DNA of 64,000 nt, taken from NCBI RefSeq assembly GCF_003073045.1, contig NC_037599.1, positions 5,778,247-5,842,246 on the forward strand, written 5' to 3'. Shown here one piece after another: positions 48,301 through 58,966 of the stretch (position 1 is the stretch's first letter; every line of letters begins with the position of its first letter). A program made the translations under genes and the position numbers. Source of the stretch: Pomacea canaliculata. Taxonomy: Eukaryota; Mollusca; Gastropoda; Architaenioglossa; Ampullariidae. A model generated the notes under the pieces. That model saw only the letters and a program-made list of their open reading frames with translations. It made no database searches and was not told the DNA's origin.

Positions 48301-51300
48301 TCCGCGCCTCCGGCAACCCTACTCCTCACCCACCCCTACCCCACCCCACTCAACCCCCAGATTAATGCAGGTGGTATGTCTTACACCGGGCGAATAATTC
48401 AAATGCGCGGGTCAGTGTGTGTGCGTGCACCAACGGATCAGCTCGACTTGTGGGCCGACAACTCTGCTGGTGGTGGGAGGTAAGGGGAGGGGGACTCGAT
48501 ATCGTTGCCACGTATGGCATTTAAAGTCGTCTGCTCACCCCATGAACGGGTGTCAATCAATAAGGGTGTTGATTGGTAAACCTGTTTATAAACGTAGTTG
48601 GCAGGTTTGCATGCTTTCAGCGGGTGCAGATGGGGGTGTGGTTGAAAATGGCTACATGTAGGTGTGTGATACAATATTCATTAGCACGTCGTGAGCACTG
48701 GGTAATGAAACCGTCAAATGAAGTGTGCTTCGCGGAGCTGGCTGTACCCGCCTGACTAGCCTGACCATCGGGTTCAAATTCCTGACCTCGCGTTGCACTC
48801 GCTGCAAGTCGCACCTACACTCGCAGTAGCTCGTCTTGTGCTACGTGCACTTGCACACCTGTCAAGGTATTTCAATGTCACATTAAACTGACTTCTTCAC
48901 CTGTGTGAGCATGCTTGCAAGCGCGTGTGTTTGCACGTTTGAACCTCGCAAGTAGTGCAAGGGATAGTGACAAAGGGAGATTATTTCCTGGGTAGCAAAC
49001 TCACGTGGTGCAGAATTAACTGGGCAACAACTGTTCAGAGGTGGCGCATGCTTCGGGGTATGGCACGAGAAGCTGAACCATGGGAGTCGATCATTGGTCG
49101 CCTCAATGTTTAAGCCCCTCGTTACCGTTCACTCATACCCGACTGTCGTCCACTCTCGCTGGGATGTCAGGATTGTCTTAAGCAGTTAACTTTTGTCACA
49201 TGTTCTGATTAAAAAAATAAATACCCGGATCTTTGGTGGGGGACGCTTAGGGTTTTCGAAGGAGTGATCGTATGATTCCTGTTAGCAGTTCTTTTTTTTT
49301 TTTTTAGTTTGTAAGAAAGCGGGCAAACATGTCGGGTCGTGCTCGACAACATGCATTAAAGCGCCTTTCATCATCTTCCCTCCCTTCGCTTCTGACACTT
49401 TGTTGCATACTGAGCAGGCAAACACACACCTTCACACGCACACACACGGATACTGTCTGAACAACACGGCTTGTGTGTGTGTAGAGGAGAAAAGATATTG
49501 CTGTAAGTGTAAATATAGGTTAAAGAGCGGGTTACTGGAGAAACTAGGTCAGTGTGGAAATAGGTCAGGCCACATTTAAAAGTACAGGTGAATACAATCG
49601 CCCTAATCTGCTCCCCACCTCCAGTAGGTGATTACAAGTGAAGACATCTACATCTTTTGTCCGGCCCTTGCACAGTTTCTCGCATTGCTTGGACCTCGTG
49701 TCTCATCTCTCATCTGACATCATTAGCTCGCGCCACGGGGGCTTTCTCTCATTTTCTCTCTCCCTAGCTATAAAATGCATTTTATATTTACACAATTCAT
49801 TCTATATGTACATAATGCATTCTGTACCTATACATTTCATTCTATACTTACAGAATGCATGCAGTCCAACACAGCAAGGCACGCATGCACATGTAAGTAC
49901 AGAATTCGTTACATTGGTAGATAGACACTCGGTAAAAACCTAAGTTTTCCTTTATATTAAATTCAGAAGCTGCTATACAATTCCTTATATATATCTATTC
50001 TGTAGCTATAGAATGCATTCTACCTATACATTTCAATTGTATACTTATAGAATTAATTCTGTAAATACAGAGTTGAAATGTACACGGAACGAGGCTGGCT
50101 CATTTGCATATGGGGCAAGAAGGTCAAAGATCAACCAGTGCCCTCGAAACAATGTCATACGTTCATTTGTGAATGAATAGTGTAGCTATAGAATGATTTC
50201 TATAAGTATAGAATGCATTTTATATCTAGAAAGCAAATTATCTTCTCGGTGTCCTGTAGCCACGCGCGTCACGCGCTGACCTTCGCAAAGGTGAGAACCG
50301 AAAGAATGAACCATTATTATTGTGTGTAAGAAAGAGACAAAGGACGAAAAAAAAAAAAAAAAAATAAAAATGTTTAACAAATGAATTTTGTAGGGCTTGT
50401 TTGTGTATGCAAACGGAGACATGCCTGGGGCAAATAGACATTATGTCAACTCGCTTTGTCATCCTGTTATTCCTGTCAGGGGGGAGATAACCCCACCACA
50501 TGTCAAGTTGTTGTTTCGTCGGTAATCGCAGTTCTTCATTTGGCTTTGTGAGGACAGCTGTGGAATGATAGATGTAACGAGTGGGATGAAGGCCGTTCAT
50601 ATTGTTGGTAGCAGGTCAGGGTCTGTATTGACTTGTATGAGTACCGACACTCTGTCAACATGCACTGAAATGCACCCTCCCCCTCTCACGTCTCATTCAC
50701 ATTAAAGCCCTCATCTCATGTCCTCGTACATTTTAAGTGTTTATTTTTCATGTCCCCTACATTAAAGTGTTCGTGGTTCCCATCTCCAGTCATCATGGCT
50801 TAGAGCAGTTTTACATGTATTTCCTGTCGCTAAACATTGCCTCGTGCAAAGCGGCGGTTTACCCACAAGACGATGACCTGCGTGGTGTGTGACAGGAGAC
50901 ACCAACGGGTGTGCAGCATGGCCTTGGGCAGTAGCCTGGACAAAAGTTTTGGCTAGGTTTCAGTTGAACCCACCAGCTGTGGAGAGCTGCATTTGTGGGA
51001 AAACAAAGCCCCCGCAGCTTGGTGATCCTGACATCTCGTCTAATTACTTTCTAATCCCAGTCGGATGGATCGCCATCAGCACGCGACACGGACTGACCCT
51101 ACTGGACACCCAGCTGATGCCCTGTCCTGTCCTGCCGGCGCAGGTCGCACAGGAAATGTCACACAGCAGCACCCGACACCCACCCCTGTCCATTTATTAT
51201 CCCCCCACCCTGCATGCATCCACACAACCACCTCCTCCAGGGACTATTTCTGCAGCTGCGCATGCTGCGCCTTATCGCGACCCTCTGCTGCATGTTGTTG

Positions 51301-54300
51301 AGCCTCACGTTGAACTTTGTCAGAAGCTTGGTGATGGAGGGTTGACGTGGAGCTGGATGGAGCGGCTGTAATCCCGTTTACAGACTTGAGTTAGAGTGCA
51401 AGTGGCGAGAGTGCAGTCGGTTTACGGCGCATGCGCGTAACAAAGGCGCGTGTTGGCGGCCATAAACAGCGCGTGCACGTTAGGCGTCGTCTCCTCCCCG
51501 GTTCTCTCCCCTGGCTGTGCACGTTGTGCGAGTGCCTCGCGCAGCCAGCAACCACGTGCCCGGGCGGCAGCTGCAATGATCGTCAGCGGCAGTCGGACGC
51601 CAGCACGTGGCGCGCGGCGGCGTGGGCCGAAGTGGCCGACGTACAGCATGCAAGGGAGACAAGCAAGTAGCATGAGGCAACTCGGCAGCAAAACGCTCGA
51701 GCGCCGCGTGCTGTTGGGGGTAGGGGAGATGGGAGGCGAGAGAAGATGACAGCAGTGAGTAGGAACCAGGGGGGACCTCAAAAAATACTGAGGGGGAGAC
51801 TGTGGAGCTCGTTCCTTCTCCCCCGCAAGCCGAGCATCCTCCTACGCCGCTGGACAGGACGCGCGTGCGGCCCCAGCGGGTTCCAGCTGAGCCCAGGGTT
51901 TGTCAGCATGCTGCTGCCGTCTGTCCGCCCTGCTCCTGGACACAGCCTGCTGCCGGGGGCTTATCGCCGGGGGCCTGGCGCAGCTGTAGGGCGAGCGATC
52001 ATTAGCCGGGTCAGGGCGACCACCATGGCGCACGATGCGGTTGTCTGCACGTGGGAGCGGACAGCGCCAGGTCGCCTCCCTTGCTGCTGTAGACAGTCGC
52101 TGGTGTGTTTGCTGTTAACAACATTCACTCACACACGCACGCCCACACTCAAAAGTAGCTCACGCTTTTTCTCCATTTAGGGACATGGAGAGGGATGGTG
52201 GTTAAATGCTTCACAAAATTAAGATTTCTTTCTTTTCATCTTCCATACTCAATTTTTTTTCTCTCCCTCTCACGCCTAGGGACACGCATGCTTGCACAAA
52301 GCCAAAAGAACGCATAAACACTCGTTAATGTCACGACTAATTGCCTGTCAAAGAAGTGACCAGTTGGTAGGATGGCAGTTCCCAGCGACCACCTTTGAAC
52401 TGTACCGTCTGCTTCTTTCGTTTTGAAGCGTTAGACATTTGTTTACACGGCACTCAACTCTCGTTTGCTGAACTTTTCGACTCGGAGCCACGTGACATCC
52501 CTGGGCGCCATGCTTGCATCAGTCGTTGCGTGTTTGTGGCCGTCTGCTTGCCTGGGTTACTGTCTATATTTAGCTCTTTGTATTTTCGTGATCACTTCTA
52601 AAGCCTAATGCTGACCCCTAGGTTGTAGCATCACGCCTTGTTTGTCCTCAATCCTCCATCATCTGGGTTACGCAGGGACCGCGTGGCACGTGGAGTGGGC
52701 GTGGCCCTGGCCAAGTGCTTGCGGCAGGCGATGGAGCAGGGACGCATGACCACCGGTATCTGGCACAGCGCGAGGGTCCTACAGAGGTCAGTCTTTACTT
52801 TTTCATCCACAGGTCAACATTTATCTTACAGCAGGTCACGTGTTAATTAATCCCACAGTAATGAGGTGAATAATTACAAAGTGTAGTTTGATAGAGATTT
52901 GTAGTTAGTCTGTACAGGTTAGTATTTGTTTGTACATCTGTCAAGTATGAAGTGATGCCGAGTATTAATGCTCACTCGACAGTTTTTAATCCTACAGACG
53001 TTAGTTGTCAGTCCTACAGAGATCCGTTAATCAGTATTTGCATGAATGTAGTTCTGTAGAAGTCAGTGTTTGCATTGCAGCTTTCAATTCCTACAGAGGT
53101 TGTTAGTTCTACAGAAGTCGGTCGTCTCACACAGGGGAATATTTTCGGTCGTCTGTCTCACAGGGGAATGTTTTCGGTCGTCTGTCTCACACAGGGGAAT
53201 ATTTTCGCTCGTCTGTCTCACACAGGAGAATATTTTCGGTCGTCTGTCTCACAGAGGGAAATATTAAGTCTAAGCAATCACACGACTGGTCATGGAGGAG
53301 GGTTAGAGGTGACAAAGTTTGAAGAAGATTGTAAGCAGCGTTTGCCGAAGGTAAGCCACACACAGATCCCTGCTTTTGAAGCTTTTTTGAAAAGGACACA
53401 CGGAAAAGGTTTGGCCAAGTATGGCAAGGTTTTACACGAACGTTATATTTTCTCCATGTTTGTTCAGTTAGGAAGAGCCAAAGGGTGGGGTGAATGTCAA
53501 GGACAGAGACTTGCTGTTGCAGGCGGCCGGAGCGCGTGCTGGTCTGCATTCTACCAACGGTCCGCGATGTCAACGACCACGCCCTGCACATCCACCACAC
53601 ACTGATCACCGCCTTCTGCTGGGAACACGGCATCCGACTGCTCAAGGTGGCGCCTTCTCTTCTCTGTCATTTGTGTTTGATTTGATTTTGTAATGTTTGA
53701 TTGATTTAAAAAAAAATTTATTTATTTGCTGATGAGGGTTTTTACTCCGGCCCCTCCCTTTTATTTGAAATTTAAGTTTTGTTGTTGTTTTTTTCTGTAG
53801 AGGGTCTTCTGATAGTAGCTAACGGCGCATGTTATGTTGTTGTTGTTGTTGTTGTTGTTGTGTGTCTTTAGAGGTCTTTAGGGTTTGCGCATATCTTTAG
53901 CTAAGGGAGCCCATGTCTGTAGCTAGGACACAACACTGTCTGCGCATGTCTGTAGTAGGACAGCGCATGTATTTTAGCTAAACAATCGAGAATGTAGCTA
54001 GACTGCAGCACTATAGGCTTGACTGTATCTCTGACTATCAAAGCTGTACCTTTACTTATGTCCTTAGCTAGGACAAGCCCTGCAAACTTTGACGAAGTGT
54101 CTGTAGCCAGGTGACTCGGGGCAGGTTTGGAGCAGCCATCAAGTTCTATTTTTATATTTTCATTGTTGTGGCTGCGTTTGTGCTGGCTTAAGGTGGGGAG
54201 AGAGGAGAAAGCGAGCACAGAGTCTTACTTGCTCCATGTCTGTGAATGTAGCTCTGTGATTTTAGCCAAATTGATTTTCAGTACATGTTGGTGTCCGTGC

Positions 54301-55639
54301 CAGGTGTAGTCACGAGGTTTATACTGCACAGCATATTGCTGATAAATCGATAGATGTAGCTTCATATATAATGTAAGTACAGCTTGATTAGTCAGTTCAG
54401 TAGACAGGCGCACTAATGACTTCACAGCACGTGAGGCAGACATTGAGCGCGAGCTGCAGTAGAGAGTACAGCTGGTATAGATGAGTACAGATCGAGTGAA
54501 ATACTTGATGACTTTTTATTAGCTCCTTACTACTTTATCAGCTTTCCACATCAACATTACTACACCGTCATCAGATACTTATGAACTGTTAATTTTAAAT
54601 TAGTTTCATTAATTAGCTGTCTACTACGTCATCATCGCCCTTGATCAACTCTCGGCACCACAATGCGGTCTTAACACTGATTGATAGTTTAGCGGATTCG
54701 CAAAAATGCGTTGCGTGGGATTTAAATGTTGGAATGCGGTGCGATGCATGTACACCGCCATCAGATATATATATTTGTTTGTTTATTTACTTATTTATAA
54801 ATTGTTTTGATGAAATAATCACGTGACAGTGCTCATGTGCGGCTTGGATGCAGGTGGAACAAGACACCCTGCACGACGCGATGATGAAGCTTTGGCTCAG
54901 TCACCATGACAACGAGAACTCAGCACTCCCTTCTCAGACGCCGTCGCCGTCACCATCAGCCTCGCCGCCGGCAGAGGAGCTTGACGTCAGATGCGTGCTG
55001 ATTGAGGTGAGTCAGGCTGGCGGCTGGTGACGCAGGGTTATCTCACACGGCTTACACCGAGGGTGATGGATGCTGGGCGCGAGGGAAGGGTGCCCCCAGG
55101 GCTCCCAGCCACACTAGCCAGTCCTTGCCTGCAAATGATGCTCGTAAGGGAGTAGAAAGCGCCCCGCCCCGCCCAGCTCCACTGCAGCTACATGAATTAT
55201 TTAACGGTGTGCTGCATACCTTTCTTTTTCTCTTGTCTCCGCCATTCAGCTATCAGGCTTGTGTAGACCGGTGTGAGGTGTGTGTGTGTTTCAGTATGAG
55301 TGTGCGTGCGGTATGTATGTGTGTGACGCAAGGAGATCAACGCACATGTAAAGCCCTTCTCTCACTCTCTCTGGTATATATTTTTTATCAACGCCATTCT
55401 GAGTAAGACTCACATGTAAATTCAGTTGTGAAATATTGTTGGGTTTGTTTTTGAGGGAAGGAGATCAGTAATGGTTGCCATAACACATACATTAAAATCA
55501 ATTTTCTTTCCACAACTTTTCTCATTTTCAGACTTCGCTCAATGGTCTGAGTTTCGAGGATGAAGTGGTGCTGGACTTTCACGACGAGGTGATGGTTGGC
55601 TCCTGCTACCCGAAGCCTGTCCTCAAGTTACCCGGTTGA
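45328..55639 (+). CDS. GADD45: GADD45-family protein, gene 2 (five exons)
   Basis: Tandem paralogue of the gene at 34891. Exons: 45328-45377, 52676-52786, 53523-53646, 54854-55006, 55532-55639, joining in phase to 181 residues. Exon 3 (124 nt) and exon 5 (108 nt) have exactly the lengths of gene 1, and all four intron phases agree. Landmarks: MTFSDYD start; GVGVALAKCLRQAM helix; VLVCILPTVRDVNDHALHIH; LITAFCWEHGIRLLK; VRCVLIE strand; YPKPVLKLPG ending. Exon 4 is 60 nt longer than in gene 1 and encodes a Ser/Pro-rich insert (LPSQTPSPSPSASPP) in the surface loop before the VRCVLIE strand. The C-terminus fits the family. Intron 1 is 7.3 kb. Function as a stress or MAPK regulator is inferred from the family. 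Confidence 0.92.
49768..50225 (+). repeat. Cluster of GAATGCATTC-type palindromic repeats
   Basis: At least nine related units of about 18-22 bp built on TATAGAATGCATTCTATA and variants, in three groups (49768-49862, 49990-50075, 50180-50225). The core AGAATGCATTCT is self-complementary. Confidence 0.65.
51420..52090 (+). promoter_or_regulatory. CpG-rich island with NRF1-type site inside intron 1
   Basis: Starts with a perfect GCGCATGCGC palindrome at 51427-51436 and stays GC- and CpG-rich for about 650 bases, about 0.6 kb before exon 2 of GADD45 gene 2. It could be an alternative promoter or an enhancer; no alternative first exon could be defined. Confidence 0.3.
53119..53272 (+). repeat. 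27-31-bp minisatellite in intron 2 of GADD45 gene 2
   Basis: Five units of GGTCGTCTGTCTCACA followed by GGGGAATATTTTC, starting at about 53121, 53148, 53177, 53208 and 53239. The ORFs across it are repeat translations. Confidence 0.85.
53832..53861 (+). repeat. (TTG)n microsatellite
   Basis: Nine or ten TTG/TGT units in intron 3 of GADD45 gene 2, followed by a diffuse series of GCGCATGTCTGTAGCTAGGA-like units to about 54120. Confidence 0.85.
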
Positions 55640-56888
55640 GCTCCCCTCATATGCCTCGAGGGACAGTTGCCCTCATGACCTTGGCTTAACTGGGTAGCTC
55701 TACAGTTGCCCTCATGATCTTGGATTGCGGTCGAAGAAAGAGTCAGTCTCTAAAGGATCCGCTGTTTATTATTATTTTTTTTAACATTCGCCATGAAAGA
55801 CGTGGGTTACTGGACTTGACCCCTGACCCTTAGCGCCCAGTAGAATGACTGGTGACGGGCTGCTTGCTGGCTACAGTGCTGCACAGGGTCTTCCCTTGTC
55901 CTGATTGCCAAGTCATCTTCGCTTCGGACGAACGAAAAATCTCGGCGAAAATACCGAGAAGGAAGCGGGCAGAGAGATCGCCTATAAATATTTATCATCA
56001 GTGAAATTTAGCTTTCAATCGCTTCAGCTTTTCACCCCTGCCCTCTGCCCTCTCAACCAGCCATCCTCACGGTCACCGTGGTGCAGAGTGACAGAGCATG
56101 GTGGCTATTTTGGGGGATGGCGATAGCGCTGCCACGTGACTTTGTGAGTGGAGCGCTAACGACTCTACTTGCGTCATTCTCCGAGGAGAACACCGTCATC
56201 ATCCTCACCAGCCGTTGAAGACGCAGCACAGTAGTACTGGGGAGTACAGGCACTCCTCTTTACTCGCAGTGCCAGACAGATTGTGACTAAAGAGAGCTTA
56301 TCAGTGATGGACCAAGTCGTCGTGGCCGACAACAGATCGTCGCTTTATGGAGTAAGCTTATTGCGAAGGTTGATTACACTTTGCAGATGCTGATCGTAAG
56401 CATGGACACTGCTGCAGATGTTTAGTAGATGTATGTAGATGTAAATTGTGCACAGGACTTGCTGACATTTACAGCCGTGAGCTTGTATGGTGTGTTCACA
56501 ATTATTCCATTATGCAATCATTTTGTCTACATTTGATGACAAGATTCCTGCCTACATCTCCATTTCACCTTTCAGCATCGAAAAACAAGCTTGAAACTAA
56601 CATCTCGCGATAGGATGTCACGTGACTCTATGGAGTCAGCTCTTGTCATCGACGCACATCTTGCACTTCAGTCCGCAGTTGTACTAAGGTGTGACGGTCT
56701 CAGAATTGCCTGTCGATGAGATTAACGGAGTTATAATCTTCTCCAGAAAACTTGATGTACAGGTTGATAACCGTGAGATTATATTTAATTTTTCTCAGGA
56801 TTGGGATGAAATGTGATTTATCTCATTTTTAAACCAGATATTTCAAAACATTTTTGTTTACAGAAAGATTCTGTCGCAATAACAGTTT

Positions 56889-56894
56889 AATAAA
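56889..56894 (+). terminator. Possible poly(A) signal, GADD45 gene 2
   Basis: AATAAA 1.25 kb after the stop codon and the first canonical hexamer I noticed. A non-canonical earlier signal is possible. Confidence 0.35.
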
Positions 56895-58849
56895 AGCATC
56901 AAGCAAGATTTTTTTTTTCATCATGATTGCGCGAGTGACTGACCAGTTTCAACAGCGGCCACTTTTTGCCCAACCCTACACCCACCTTGTTGTGTCGAGC
57001 ATTGCATTTTGCAATGATAGCAATTGTCTTGACTTCCCCTTCTCCTTTCCCCTCCCCGCTCCCTGGTCAACCCTTCTGCCAGTTGACCTACTGTAGTGAG
57101 CCTGAAATTCCAGGGTTAAGCTGCGGTTGTGTTTTGATGACATCGTCGTTGCTGTGCAAACGTACATGGGCAACGCCTCGCAAGATCGTTTTCACTGCTT
57201 TGCTATGGATTTGGACAAAACCGGCGCCAACAGGTACTTGGCACCTGACTGATGCTAACTGGCGACAGTGCGGGGGCCTGCGGGCTGGCACAACGCCAGG
57301 CCTTGCGGGAGGCCAACGGGGGGAGACTGCGCGAGGGCTGTGCTACGAGGTGTAGCGGCGGGGGAGGACAGCAAAGTGGGAGGATAGAGTGGTGTCAGAG
57401 TGTGAGGAGATGTGTGTGGGAAGATGGAGAGACAGTGCCTGCTGCCACGTGCATCTGAACGTGCTGGCAGCTGCACGTTGGACATGGTGCGTGTGTGTTG
57501 CTGGCGAGGGTCGGGGTCTGCAGCAAAGTGGATGGGTGGTGGTTTGGGGGCCTAAAGCTGCGCAAACAGTACGGATGGAGGACTGGGGTTGCAAGGCTAG
57601 ACGAAGGTGGCTGCTAGAAGTCTGAGCGGCAACGGGTGGGAACAGTTCAAGACCTTGCATGGTGGGTTGTACAAGCTCCCAAAGCGAACGCGAGAACGAA
57701 TGCGTGCGTCCATGTGTGTGCGTGAGATAGTGTGTGTGTGTTTGCAACTAGTAGAATGTAAGGGGGAAGTAGGACAACACAGATGAGAGGGAAGGAGGGT
57801 CCAACAAGCTGCTGATACAGCGGTGAGCAAGGAAACATCATTATCACAAGAACTGACGAGTCAGCACTCGTCTCGGTGCAACGCACATGCACGCTGCAGT
57901 AGTGCTACATCACTTGATTAAACTGTTGCCCTCTGACCTCTTGCAGCAAACGCCATTTTCTAACCAGGGTGATATCCCCTCTTTCTCTCACAAGCACGCA
58001 CGTGCACACAGCTAATGGTAAGCTCCATTTCAGTATCGCCTGTGGTAGAATCTGACAAGTTTATTGTTGCTACTCGAAACTCAACTAAGCTATTATTATT
58101 GTATTCATTTACTAAAAGCTATCCTTGTGCAACACTAGCCACTCATATCCACTAAGTACAGAGAGGCAAAACGCGAATGGCATTCTCACTCATCCCCACA
58201 TTTCCTCTCTGCGAATGATCACCAAAACATTGTTAAAAGAATGACATCTGCGCCTTGTCAAAGATGGCATAATACATTTGTAAGCTAATATTAACATTGT
58301 TGACAAAGTTGGCGTATTTCACAAGTTTATTTATAAAACGATTTTTAAGAGCGATTACAAAATAGTTTTATTTGGAAACTATAGAGTTTCGCGTGCGCCG
58401 TAATCCAGACTGCTCCTGCTCACAACCAGTTCATCCATCATTGTCTTTATACAAGCCTTCCAGTATCATAGACACACTTTTTTTCTCTTCCTCAGAATGT
58501 CTAAGAAAAAAAATGTTAGCATACTTTTAGAACAAGATACAATCTTATCATAAAACTAAAGACGGCAAATCGCCATAAAGTTCTCCGCCCTCGTGGAGCG
58601 TGTCACGTGACTGGTGGTGTACACTATTGTAGGTTAGTGAAGGGTGAGGCGGCGTTTACATAATTCGCTGATACAGAAGACAGGAATAGTAACAGCACCG
58701 AGAGCGTAACTACAGTCTAAATATAGCCACGGTGGTTATTTTTTCCCGTATTCCGGGACTAGGATGTATTTTTAGCCACCTCGCTTTTGCCTAGAGGTTT
58801 CTTTGGAGCCCGCATCTCCCCAGCTTCTGCCCTCTCCCTGTGATTCAGG

Positions 58850-58966
58850 TCTGTCTGGTGTTCATCTGTGGCTGGCAGTCGTCAGGCGCGCTGCTGTGCT
58901 CGTCGGCAGACGACAGGAAGGGCGTCGCCATCGATCGAGACTTCGTTGTGTCGCGGCTGTAGTGTG
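58850..58966 (+). other. Possible terminal exon, unknown product
   Basis: A strong acceptor (CCTCTCCCTGTGATTCAG) is followed by 38 open codons (VCLVFICGWQSSGALLCSSA, then DDRKGVAIDRDF) ending in TAG. No upstream partner was recognised. It is 3.3 kb after GADD45 gene 2 on the same strand and could belong to a different gene or be chance. Confidence 0.22.

Larger units (their letters stand above)
45378..52675 (+). other. Intron 1 of GADD45 gene 2
   Basis: 7.3 kb without coding sequence that I can support. Notable contents are a cluster of GAATGCATTC palindromes (49768-50225) and a CpG-rich island with a perfect GCGCATGCGC site (51420-52090). ORFs in the island are composition artefacts. Confidence 0.6.

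Noticed and set aside
48730-48830. Possible tRNA gene or SINE head with GGTTCAAATTCC
   Set aside because: B-box-like sequence only; no A box and no cloverleaf could be drawn.
50889-51371. 160-codon plus-strand ORF in GADD45 gene 2 intron 1
   Set aside because: Pro/His/Ser-rich translation of GC-rich intron DNA, with no family motif and no matching splice phase.
53066-53605. 179-codon ORF over GADD45 gene 2 exon 3
   Set aside because: Built from the minisatellite and running over exon 3 out of frame with the real protein.
57166-57233. ATG exon candidate reading MGNASQDRFHCFAMDLDKTG with a GTACTT donor
   Set aside because: Looks like an N-myristoylation start, but the donor is weak and no in-phase partner exon was found.
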